Shown: positions 11,291 to 22,260 of the stretch, one piece after another | Layout: each line of letters opens with the position of its first letter | Numbering within the stretch: the stretch's first letter is position 1 | NCBI GenBank assembly: GCA_020746105.1 | Contig: CM036626.1 | Span: 17,907,001-17,971,000, forward strand | Origin: Trogon surrucura | Lineage: Eukaryota > Chordata > Aves > Trogoniformes > Trogonidae | Direction of reading: 5' to 3' | Length of the DNA: 64,000 nt | Translations under genes and position numbers: made by a program | Notes under the pieces: generated by a model | Database searches by the model: none | The model's input: the letters and a program-made list of their open reading frames with translations, nothing else | What the model was told of the DNA's origin: nothing

Positions 11291-14265
11291 AGAAGAAAAC
11301 CAAAAACGGGATGGAAACCTCCCAGTTGTGCATATTCCATCATCTAGAAAGTGTATGGACTGACTTTCAGCTTCAACTACACTCCTGTCCCAATAAACAT
11401 TCTCTAGTAGGACCAGAGAACTCCAAGAAAAGAAAATTAGTAACATCTTCCAGGAGCACTACACAACTTTATAGAGATCTTTAACACCTCAGCTAAAAAT
11501 GGCTGAGACTTTGAGGTCAATGTTTGCTTACACTTTAAAATATTCTTGAAAACTGGGGTTTTTTTTAAGAGATTCCCCTCCAACGTGTAAGGTACATCAG
11601 CTTGGAATGAAGGGCTGAACTCCTCTTGGAAAATGAAAACCAGCAGCACCGCTGAGAAGATGCTTGAAAATTTTCATTCACTTTAAATGCTCTGATGACT
11701 TTGTCTCTAGATGAAGCCATCCAAGCATGCAGTGATGTAAAGGAAAACTCAAAGACCCATGAGCAAAGCTAAGTACAGGAACAAAGTAAATATAGCAATT
11801 ATTATTAGTATTAAATAAGTAAAATACTCTTAAGTACAGAATACATGCAGACCATGTACTTGAGTCTATGGAAAATAAAAAACACGTTCTTAACTGAAGT
11901 GCCCAAACCAAAAGCCCTCAATGGTTATACCAAGACCTACTCTGTGTAATCAGGCAGCAGAACTAATATCTGCTTCCAGCTCAGATTTCTACGACTGCTG
12001 TTTTCACATCAGAATGTCCTAAACAGTTCTTGCTTTGAAATAATCCCGAATACAATGTAAATCTGTTTGCACAGAGGGACTAGCAGAGAATTAGAAAACA
12101 ACACAAGCATTCCCATACCAAACACATTTAGAAGCAAAGATAACCAATCTGTAATGCCACATTTAAGAATTTCCTCTCCTTATTCTTAAGGTCTGTATCC
12201 TCAGTAGCCTTTTAACGAGAAGACCCAGACACTACTCTGAAAACATCTTCATCACCAAAGGAACTCTGGGAAACACAGCAAGGACCTGCCGGTTGAAGGT
12301 ATTTTTAAATAGCTCTCCCTCTGCACATGGCAGTAACCACTATATACACCAGAAAAACTCTTCAATCCTCCCAGACAAAAATGTGTGATGAGTACCAGGG
12401 AGTATCAAAGCTAAACAAATCTCCTCCCACCCTTAATTCAAAGAAATTTAGAAAAGTACTTTCAGAGGAAGAAGGTCCCCAAAGAAACCCTTAGAGGAGC
12501 ATTAACCTATTTCTTCTTAACCAGATGCAACCTGCTTCATAGCCCTTGCTCCTCCGCTGCAGAGGGCAAGACTCACGTTGGCACATGCAGGCTCACAAGA
12601 CGGTGGGCTAAAAAAATCCACCAGGACTTTTTCCAGCAGTTTCCTCACCCCTCTCCCACGGGAGCACTTCTTCAGGGCATCCTTGAACACAGTGAGGGGG
12701 CACCAGCAGGGCTCATCAGCCAGTCCCTGGGCACAGCTGCTGACACAGACACAGCCCCCTGCCCAACAGACAATACCAGCGGTTTCAGCAGCATGACCCA
12801 GCCACAGCCAGGGGGGCCCCCCTCACCTTCACGCACCCTCCTTCTCCTCGCTCCCCACACCCAGGACCCCACAGAGGTGCCGTCAGGAAAAATGCGATCC
12901 CAGCTCCTTTCACACCCAAGCATCAAGTGGCAGACAGGAGAAAAGCCTCTCCTTTCTGCAAGTTCTTCTATTAGTAATAGTTTTGGTTTTGTTATGTGGA
13001 GGTGAGAAACAAAACCCGACATTTGACTGAACTGGGGGGAGAAAAAAAGAACAAGGAAAAAAAAAAAAAGAGTGCTTTCTGTGATACACATTTGAACTAT
13101 TCAGCAGGCCAGAAAGTCTTGGCTCTTGGCTGAGCAGAGTAGCTGCCAACCTCCTGGATGAATAAAGCCATCCAGATCCAGCAGCCCTGCACACAGGAGC
13201 TGGGATAGCACGAGTTGAAAGAGCCTTCCCAGCAGATGCTCCTGCTGCGAGAGAAAAGCACTCGGTAACCGCAGGACACCTGCGAAACAACCCCGTCACT
13301 GAACCTGAGCTCCCCACAAGCCCCTGACACAAAGGCACCAGTTGCAGCGGTCGCAAGTCCAAGTTTCTGGAGATAGTATCAATCCCCACCTCCAGTCCAG
13401 CCACACTCGCACTGCTGGTGCAAGAGCCTCGAGAACATCGTGAGCTGGTTGGATGGTGAGTCCAACGTGAGTTGAAGAGACAAGCCGGAAAAGCTTCTAT
13501 CTCAGATTTTGAGAAACTTCATTAAAAACACGTTCGTGTAAGAGAGCAAGGATGAAAATAATACTTTAGAGTGGCTGCAGCTTTATCTGAAAGTTCATAC
13601 ACACATAAATCTAAGAATTAACACTATTTGCTCATTATATGAAATACTGAAATCTTTTCATCCTCTCTCACAAGCCCTGTCTTGTATACACAAGGAAGCA
13701 GTACTATCATTTGCACTCTATCCTCTTAAATATTTTTACCCATTGCTTTAGTAAAAAAAAAAAAACAACCAAAAAAAAAAAACAAAACCAAAAAGAACTC
13801 CAAACGACCTAAAAATCCCCACCATCACACTTGAACCTATCACCAACACTTTAAGGGTCACGTAGGATAATCCCTGAAAGCAACTGAGAAGTTCATGAAG
13901 CTGCAGAACACTTTGTATTTTACAGAAAGTGCCTCTCTTATAATGAATGGAGATGAAAACAGAAGTCATTCCTTGCACTTTTTTTTTCATAAGGGTAAAA
14001 AAGCTTCACACATATAATTAAGTTACACAGGGAAAAGTATTGTTTCAGTACTTTTTCACCAGATATACTATTGTTTTACTGTACGAAATGTCTGATATAC
14101 AGAAAAGCTTATTCTTTCACAAGTATAATTTCAGCCTCCATTCAAATTCTATTCTTTCTAGCAGTAGCTAAAGAGAGTTTTGCTAAATCATTGCAAATGT
14201 TGTTTTCAGGCAGTGAGAAAATTCAGTCTTGCACCTCTCCCCTTTGCTCCCCTCCTGAGCCTTAA
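11291..14265. other. Unique non-coding sequence with A-rich tracts
   Basis: No gene or repeat family is recognised. Opposite-strand open frames at 12672-13404 (139 and 164 codons, minus) read through a poly-T run, giving poly-Phe, and through each other. I take them as chance. A-rich low-complexity runs lie at about 13049-13070 and 13753-13795. Confidence 0.5.
13753..13795. repeat. A-rich low-complexity tract
   Basis: Runs of A are broken by C or CC. This is simple sequence. Confidence 0.8.
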
Positions 14266-14269
14266 CTAC

Positions 14270-14680
14270 GTTGTTTTCTTACAATTAATTATTTAGGTGG
14301 TTCCAGTAACAATATATTATTACTGCTGTACAGTCACACAGACGTGAACTGAGCCGTGATACAATTCCTAGCTGTTTCGTTTCGCCTAGGACTTGTACCA
14401 CCTAAGAAAAGAAATTTTCCTTCAACCTAAAAACTTGCTTAAACTTAGCGATTCAGCACCTCAGCATTATTTTTCTAGGACGTAACTAGCAATAAAAGAT
14501 TGCTATAAATACGTTCTCTCTATATTCATGCGCTGCGTAAATATACTTTAATGGCGGTAATTGAAATTTGAATGGGATGCCAACACCTCGGGCAGACTGA
14601 CGCGACATTTAATTCATACAATTAAACACAAGGGTGGGAAAGCACTAAACAAACAAAGTTTGTTAGTTGTACATTTTATG
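14270..14680. promoter_or_regulatory. Possible conserved regulatory block
   Basis: This AT-rich but complex stretch includes TTAATTATTTA near 14285, a GGTAATTGAAATT stretch near 14556 and several CpG-containing words that AT-rich neutral DNA would usually have lost. No open frame is present. It is a candidate conserved non-coding element by texture only. Confidence 0.28.
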
Positions 14681-16934
14681 TGAGACCTATTTTTCTCAGT
14701 GTATCTGTCCTGGGTTGGGCTTGGCGGGGTAACATCTCCTGAAGAAGAGAATTATCCCCTCCTGGTAGGGTCTGGCACCAGCGCAACGGATGCTCACCCC
14801 AAGAAGCACAGGGACCCTCAGTGCTCAGACAGAGCTCTGGAGAAGGAATCACCCCTTCGTGGATTCAAGGGGTGAACTCAAGAGCAAAAACCATTTTAAA
14901 CCACGCGGGTTTGATCGCCAGCTCGCCGAGCGTGAGGTGTTTCAGTTCCCTCCCTCCGATGGGCTCCAGATTGGACCCTGTACAACTTAATGTTTCTGAA
15001 GATGCAAAAGGTACTCTTCTTGCCAACACAAATCATGGAATTAAACGCAGACGAAGCCAGGTATGTAACAAGTCACCTACACGTGAAATATAACTTAATT
15101 GCGGAAGCAATCGCAGCACTGTACAAGCATTTTTTTTTTTTTCTACTGCAGTACAAACCAGCAAAGGACAAAGTCAGGCCCTAACTTTCCTGTACATACC
15201 AGGGAAGAAAGGGAGACATTACAGCTTGATGATTTAAAGCTGAGCAGATTCAGGTCCCCTCATCCCACCAGGAACAACCCCACTTCAGAGAAACTATTTC
15301 TTGTAACCTGTTCAGTCAAGGAATTGTCTGCCTGCACGTCGAATCATCGAAGCACACCAAAGCATCTCTGCCTACACTGTAAATGCAGAACACATCTCTT
15401 ATTGAATACTCCCCAAGAAGAGTGCCTGTAATTATCAGAACTACAACTACTGCTCTAGGAAATGGACCAAAAATGCAAGAAAGGAGAAAAAACACGCAGT
15501 TTTGTACATTGTCACAGGTGAAATTCCACCCTTTATACATGAGTGCAGAAAACTCAGTCAACGTGTGTCTGAGGGCACACGCACATGTGCATGCTAGTGC
15601 AAATGCAGTGATTAGCAATATGGGATATTTTTAATGCATATCAAAATCACTCAATGAAGGGGGTTTTCCCTTTCTGAATCTCCACTATGTGGCCCATCGG
15701 CATTATATCAGTTTTTAATTTCGCCAGGATTACGAATCGGGTATCTCCCTCGGTAGTACTGTGACTCTGGGAAAAGCAGGTGCTATTTCCAAGTACGCAT
15801 ATGGACAAGCATTTCAGCATGAAATATGCACGCGATGATGAGCAAGGTGGAACGGGAGGTGAATACAGCAACACTGAGGCAAAACACGGGTAGAGCTAAC
15901 GAAACCCAGTTCATACCGCAAAGTAGACGGGTTGTACAAAATCTCCCTTTGCCTTGCACGGCACCGTTGAGCAAACCGGTCCTTAGACACAAAGAGTGAA
16001 AACAGGTGGGTTTCATCAATGCCAAAAGCAAAACTTGCATGAATTTTCCAGGAAAGGAGGATTTCAGTGCAGGGCTCTCACAGAACAAGATACGATCTGC
16101 AGGTCTGAAGAGACATTGCGGCCGCACGCACTAAGATTACGCTGCCTTCCAGCGTGACTTATTCTGGTTTATGCTGATTTTCACGGACGTCAAACTTCAG
16201 CCACCTTAGCAACCTGGTCCCACCAAGACACAACGCTCCAGCGCGAGCACTGTCATGGCAAGAAGCACCTCCTGCCTCGCCAAACGCAGCTCTTCTCGAG
16301 GGGCACCCGTCACCCTTCGCTCTGTATCACAGGCTTGAGAATCACACTCCCATGGCCACAACAAAGCTTACAGCAGGTTCCCTTCATTTGAAGGGCCTTT
16401 GCTCACTCTACAGAGCACGCTTCCACCTCATTATTGAAAAAGTTAACGCAGCTAACTTCACGGAATGGGCATCATAGGTGAGATTTGTCAGCAGGCAGCA
16501 ATAAACTCAGATAAATTAAGGAAAACGAATATGAAATGTATCAACTTTACCCATTACCCATTAATCTGCTGTCTTTATTCTGCCTCCAGTTGTGCTTTTA
16601 AACTTATATCCACAGCACATTATTTTTTTTCCTCAGGATTATTTTTGTCTTTGCATCTTTCCTGCTTAATCCTTCTCATATAAATATGCTCAGCTCTTAT
16701 TACAAATAACTACACTCTAATCCTGTTTGGATAAAATTCATCAACGCTTCTGGGTTTCAAAAACATAAAAAGGTATTATCTGATTCTTCCCTATTATTTA
16801 TATTTTGATTTTAAAAGCCGACTGACCTGCTTACTTAAAACAGACTTGAGGTATTTCTTAGTTTTTCTTTCTTTGCCATAAACCACAGTAACCATATCTA
16901 TAGGCTACCGTTGTTTTATTAGTTTCAAACACAA
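14681..16934. other. Unique non-coding sequence, nothing recognised
   Basis: I see no recognisable repeat, gene or RNA. Open frames of up to 114 codons occur on both strands and overlap each other. A poly-T run lies at about 15130-15142. The region around 15550-15600 is rich in alternating GCACATGTGCATGC words but is too short to call a simple repeat. Confidence 0.5.
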
Positions 16935-17004
16935 AGATGAACTAGATGATGGTCTGGATGATCTTTGAGGTCCCTTCCAACCTCTAACATTCTGTGATTC
17001 TGTA
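16935..17004 (+). mobile_element. CR1 LINE 3'-end fragment
   Basis: The segment reads as the terminal part of avian CR1: an ACTAGATGAT word, then a GATCTTTGAGGTCCCTTCCA-type stretch, then the ATTCTGTG-ATTCTGT short tandem repeat that ends CR1 elements. Only about 70 bp remain, the usual outcome of severe 5' truncation during target-primed reverse transcription. It has no coding capacity. Confidence 0.9.
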
Positions 17005-17339
17005 ACAGCAGCGTTTTAACTTCAAACACGTATGCTACAGGACTGTGCCTGAGCTTCAGCAACTTTCTTCAGCTACAACAGCATTAAAAAGCTCACCACG
17101 GGCACAGGGAACCCACGGCTTCTACCAGACTTAAGAGAAGTAGCATAAAGTTTATTAAACTGGAAGGTAACTGTTGACACATACTTGCTTTCAAGGGGTC
17201 CTTGGCAAGAAAGTGGCAGCAGTTAGAACAAATTAACAGCATACAATAAAAACGCCATAAACATGCAGCATACATAATAAATCCAATCAAGTCTACAAGG
17301 CGCACAGATAAAAATGACAAACGGCTACTGTCTCCGAAA
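17005..17339. other. Unique non-coding sequence after the CR1 tail
   Basis: Nothing is recognised. A 75-codon minus-strand open frame at 17093-17320 is cysteine- and leucine-rich without family resemblance and is not called. Confidence 0.5.
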
Positions 17340-17800
17340 ATAAAAAATACACATTTCTCAAACGCCGCTGTTCATCATTACAACAGCATTTTTGCCCCTA
17401 AATCTAAAATACAAATTAAGTGATTTTAATATGAACAGCATTGTACACCGTATATTTACTTTCTCCTTCCCTCCGCCCCTATTTTCCAGCTTTGCAAAAG
17501 CTGGGAAACTCCTTCCGCGAAGCCTCCTTCGGGCTGATCTGCTTTTTAGAAAGATCTGCGCTGTATTCTCGGTGTTTATACAGATGTGAGCCAAGTGGTG
17601 TTTAGCAAAACGCGAGGAGTATCCCCGCACTGACAGAACACAAACACCACAGCACTTATGGCGACTGTTGCTCCGTAATTTATTGGCTGACTGCATTAAT
17701 TTCCTGCATCTGATCTGTTTCTAATTCAAGCTGCCGAGGATGGGGATCTGAAATTTGCGGCCAATAGGAGGCATTTTTAAAGCTGGAGCAGCGCACACTG
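17340..17800. promoter_or_regulatory. Possible regulatory block with a CCAAT word
   Basis: This complex sequence contains GTAATTTATTGG near 17674, GCATTAATTTCC near 17693 and GGCCAATAGG at about 17760, followed closely by ATTTTTAAAG. A CCAAT box this close (about a dozen bases) to a TATA-like word is not the usual promoter spacing, so a core promoter is doubtful. A distal element is the likelier reading. Confidence 0.25.
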
Positions 17801-20112
17801 AGTTTCAGCTCGGAAGAAAAGAGGCCATCCCAAAAGGGAGCAAACGGAGGTGAAGCGCGGTCCGTTCAGCATCTGGATGTCTTTATTGCCAGATTTAAGA
17901 GCTCTTCTTCCCAGCGAGTAGCAGCTTGGCAAGGTGCAGCTTTGAAGCCTCTGCCTGCCGTACCTGCATCGATACTCCAACAGGAGCTGCAGCAGTGGGA
18001 AGTCTCACACAGAGAAGTGAAGACTAACAAGTTTGCATGCAAGAATAATTTAAAAAAAAATAAATATATGAAGTGCCTCAACTGCACAAACTCCTCCTTG
18101 CTTACCAAAGAGGGGAAACAAAGGGCTTCCTTAAATATATATTCCTTAATATACGGTAGGTGTAATACCAGAAGTAAATTACAACAATTAAAAGTCATTA
18201 AAGAGAGTAATTAAGAATAACTGTTTAGATAACAATGACTTTCTTGAAATCCTCATAATAGAGCTTCAACTTTTTAATCACTCTTTTGCAATAACTCGCA
18301 TAACTCCAGAGTAATTGCAGATTTTTAATTTTTATATATCCAAAAGTGCATAGAAGTGAAACCCATAAATTATATGCTAACTCCAGCTGTTAAATGTTGG
18401 CATTTTGTCTTAGGAAAAAAAAAAAAAGTTCAAAATCTGTTTCCTTAAACCAAGGAAATGTGGAAAAAGGCCATCCTGCCAGTGGAAACATTCAACAGCA
18501 GAAAGCTCACGCTGCGGTTTCTTGCCGAGGCAGCAAACTTCTCTAAAAGGGAAGTTACTGCCAACTCAAATACTGTTTGCTTTCACACCCAAGAACAAAC
18601 TGTGTGCATGGTGAAGGCTTCCTGAGGGCTCAATGCAGCTGGAGCATGCTGAATAAAGGTAACTAATGTCAAAGCTACTGTAAACTTGTTCTCATTTTTC
18701 TATCAGCAAGTTATCATCAATGGAAACAAGACTATTATTCTGCCATCCTTCCTTTAAAAAACAAAACAAAACAGAAAAGAGAGAGAAATGAACTTGTCTT
18801 CTACTGTCATTTCAATCTTCTAGTTTATCATTCAGGGTATTTTCTTGCTGCTGTTTCTAAGGGGACAAGCCCAGGGGCCTGTTTGCAAAGCTCTCCCCTG
18901 CCCTTTACGAGGACAGGTCAAGCTCAACTTCATAAGCACAATAAAGATGAATTTCCAGGGCCGAACACAATATGCAACGAGGTTCCTCTCCCCGAGCAGG
19001 AAATGCAAAGGGAGGGTTTCACTGCAACTTGACAAACTGGAGCCAGAAAGCCGTGCCAAAGCAAACATAATTACTGGGAGGGCTCAGCTCTAACGAAGAT
19101 GACAGTTAGATGGGTGTCCCACCACGGCCGTGACGGTCACACCGCCGTTACGCAAGACGGGTGTGCATTTACTCACACGAGTACGTGTGCGGAGCTGGGA
19201 AACAACTGCGTCTTCAGAGTAAGTCCAGGTAGCGGCATCCCCATCTGGCGCGTCTGCCACACGCAGCATTAGGAGTGCTATCGTTTTCAAAAATATGTAT
19301 ATGAGAGTTTTTTCCTCCTCGAGGGCACGCCTGAAAGTTAAAAGCCTGAACTATCGCGTTTACAGAGAAGGGATTTTTTCCCCTTGCTCATAAAAGAAAC
19401 CTGAGAAAGTGAGGCTATTGTGACAGCGTAAGATAATAGCGGTTTCATCGACGGTTCCACTTTGAAATCAATAGTTATATTATTTTGAAATACAATGAGG
19501 GAAGGAATTAAGATTCTTGTAACATCTAAGAAAAAGCTAAACATTATCAAATCCTGCCTTCCCTCTTCTAGCCAGCTGGCATACCCAGAATCAAACACAG
19601 TTAATCATTTAAAGGAAGACTCCTTTTCAAAGTAGAAAATCACACTGTTTATTCCAGAACTCCTACTCAATACTATTTTTTTTCTGTGTACTAGTGCCTA
19701 ACACAACACACTGAAATGGCATAAGGCATAAATGCATCTTTATGAAAGAAACCATGAACTTGAGCGAACGGACGAGTCTACTCCAAAGTCAACTCCCATC
19801 CTTCAGCCGAGCTCAGGATGGGGCTGACGTGGAGTTGCCACCACCCTGACCTTACCCACCTCAACGCACGTGCTGCACAAAGTTAGCAGTCACTTGCCCT
19901 CCTGCAAGTTTTGCCATGAAAAAAGGTGGTAAAAAAAAAAAAGTTACGACACACAACATTACGCATTAGCCCCCTGCACACGGAGAGGGGGGAAAAAAAA
20001 AAAAAGCTAATCTCTCCTTTCGAAGAAAGCAAGATAAAAATTTGTCAGCTCTTCTCTGATAAGGGAGCTGCAGAATAAAGATGCTTCTCGCCAGGCCCCT
20101 GTGATGATTGAT
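17801..20112. other. Unique non-coding sequence, nothing recognised
   Basis: This is unique sequence with short A runs at about 18415-18427, 19930-19942 and 19993-20005. No repeat family, gene or RNA fold is recognised. Open frames of up to 110 codons overlap on both strands and are not called. Confidence 0.5.
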
Positions 20113-20245
20113 GCTGCGCCGCCTCCCTCCTCCATCACTCCCTACCTTGTCTGGTGGCTGGTGGAAAATCGGGCGGCCGCGCCGGCGGATCTCGCGCCCT
20201 CTCCCGCGCCGGGCTGCTGCCAACGTCCTTGCCACCGCCGGCAAA
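20113..20245. promoter_or_regulatory. CpG-dense short block, possible small CpG island
   Basis: I count about 16 CpG dinucleotides in roughly 130 bp, including GCGGCCGCGCCGGCGG at about 20173-20188. This is by far the densest cluster in the window. Methylated germline DNA loses CpG, so such density suggests an unmethylated element such as an enhancer or a small promoter. On the minus strand the block ends in AAG|GTAGGG (exon end about 20146), which would be an acceptable splice donor for a non-coding first exon. Overlapping open frames on both strands show no protein family. Confidence 0.35.
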
Positions 20246-21055
20246 CAGGCCACAAGGTTCAAGTTAACTGCAGAGCGTTACTACACTGAACATCTGGTCA
20301 TGAATGAACGGATTGCCCACTAACTCTCAGCGTTGGGCAGCTGATGAAAAATTCAACATTTTCCTTGTTGGCACAGTTGTTTTGGAGAATTCTCTAGAGC
20401 TTCCTGAATTATATTAAGAAAATTTCACTGCAGCAATCTATATCTGTGAGAACAGCTGGTGCTGAAAGGGATCTGCTGCACTCGGTGTGCTGGGGGACCT
20501 CCTGTTGGATCACGCTACTCTTACTACGTTTGTCCTTGAAAACTTCGCTCCACCGCGAGGTCCTACAGGCAGGACTGCTAGACTCAAAAACACCGGGCAA
20601 GAAAAGAAAACGCTAAATTGGGAAAGGCAGCTGGGTGAGAGGAAAAAGCTCTCCAGGTCAGCCAAAGACGCTCGGCTTGCTCAAGAGGCTCAGCCGAGCC
20701 AGGACGGGCTCTATTCTCTACGACACCGTGTTATGATTTCTCGCCACTTTCTTCCCTCTCCCAGTATTGTTTCAGCTCAGTAACAGAAATCTCCGTTCTG
20801 ATAAACTCTGGGTCAAACAGCTGAAATGCCTCAGCAAACTGTACAACAAAGGTTTCCCTCCCGCAAAGTCCCTCGGCGAGGTGCAGCGTGCGCCAGTCGC
20901 GCCATTCAAACCCGCTCTACTCCATGCACGGAATTCAGCTAAAACTAAAAAAATTGAGAAATCAATCAAAAAAAATGAAGGGGGGTGGGGAGGGAAACAA
21001 ATTCAAGCTAGAGCTCAAAAACTGAGAAAACAGTGTTCATTTCAGGACAAAAAAA
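20246..21055. other. Unique non-coding sequence, nothing recognised
   Basis: This is mixed-composition unique sequence flanking the CpG-dense block. Open frames of about 97 codons at 20487-20783 and 20767-21060 are basic and low-complexity in character, and I do not recognise either. Confidence 0.45.
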
Positions 21056-22260
21056 TTTGACTTTTAAATTTCAAAATATTTTAAAGAAATTAACTTCTTG
21101 ATAGTGTGATAGTATAATAATATAACATGTATATCTTTTTTTCTTAAGGAAGTGGTAAACTTAAGTCATGCTAAATTTAGGCTATTATCTATGCAGCATA
21201 AATTTCACTTCTGTGTATAAATGCTAACTTGCATATTTCTCCATGGTAACTAAACTATGATTAAAACAACAGTGAAACCAGCCTTTAAAGCCACCTGTTT
21301 AACTAGGAACAACCTAATTTACAAAAATACTTAAACTTAGAAATTTCATGGGAATCTAGATCACGTTTTTCCCAGTAGAAAGCTCACTTTTCCGTGATCG
21401 CATAATTGTAATATACTTGGCTTTGGTTGGTAATCTTTTTTTTTTTTTTTTTTAAACTAGTGTAATTTTTTCATGCATTGTTCAGCCTAATACAAGTGGT
21501 ATTTAAGATTATAAAGAATAAGTCTCTAATAACCCTTTCCAAAAAGGAAGTTATTTTGCTCCTTTGAAGGGATTAATTTACCTAGAAAGTATCTTCGTGT
21601 TTTACAAAAGGAATAAATGAAAGAAATGAGAAAATCCCAAACCGAAATTCCCATTAGATATGGTAAGACACCTTCAGAACTCATTTTTCTGTTGCGATAT
21701 CCTTGTAATTTACTAATGAAGAAATGGACTGTTTTTATGGGTCAAATTAAAGAAATAATTATAATACGACCCAGAATAGTAAAAGTGTAGGTACATGCAA
21801 TATTTTCTTATTTAATTACAAAGCATAAAAATAGATTTGAATATGAATCATTTTTAACCATAGAATTAAATTTAGTATTTAAATACCAAAAAACCCCTTG
21901 AAGTAGAAACATAATCATAATAGGTTTGGTTTGGTGTGAAATACATGACTCATATATTCATGACACATATCTAAAAATGCCTCATATTAAAACTTTATCG
22001 TAATAAAAAATTTGATCGCCATTTTCACCTACTGGTTTTCACGTGATGTAATACCTCAGGACAAACCTCTGGGTTTTAAGTAATGATGAGGGAAGTAGTT
22101 TCATAGTAACACCTCATAAAACATTCAGAGTCCATTTCATTTGTGTTGGCCCATCCAACGTCATATACACATGGACGACGTGTGCTAATTAGATAACAAC
22201 GGTATTAACATAACGCCTACAAAACCCAACATTAGAACCTATCCCTGATATTCACAGTCT
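21056..22260. other. Long AT-rich block without open frames, possible conserved element or matrix-attachment-like DNA
   Basis: About 1.1 kb is strongly AT-rich with no open frame of note. It contains many TAAT, TTTAAAT and ATATAA words and a poly-T run at 21436-21453. Apart from that run the sequence is complex rather than a simple repeat. It contains words such as CTCCATGGTAACTAAA near 21239 and CCAACGTCATATACAC near 22155. Ancient conserved non-coding DNA and matrix-attachment regions both look like this. I cannot distinguish them from neutral AT-rich DNA here. Confidence 0.3.
21436..21453. repeat. Poly-T tract
   Basis: A run of 18 T residues in AT-rich DNA. Neither side shows a retroposon body. 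Confidence 0.85.
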
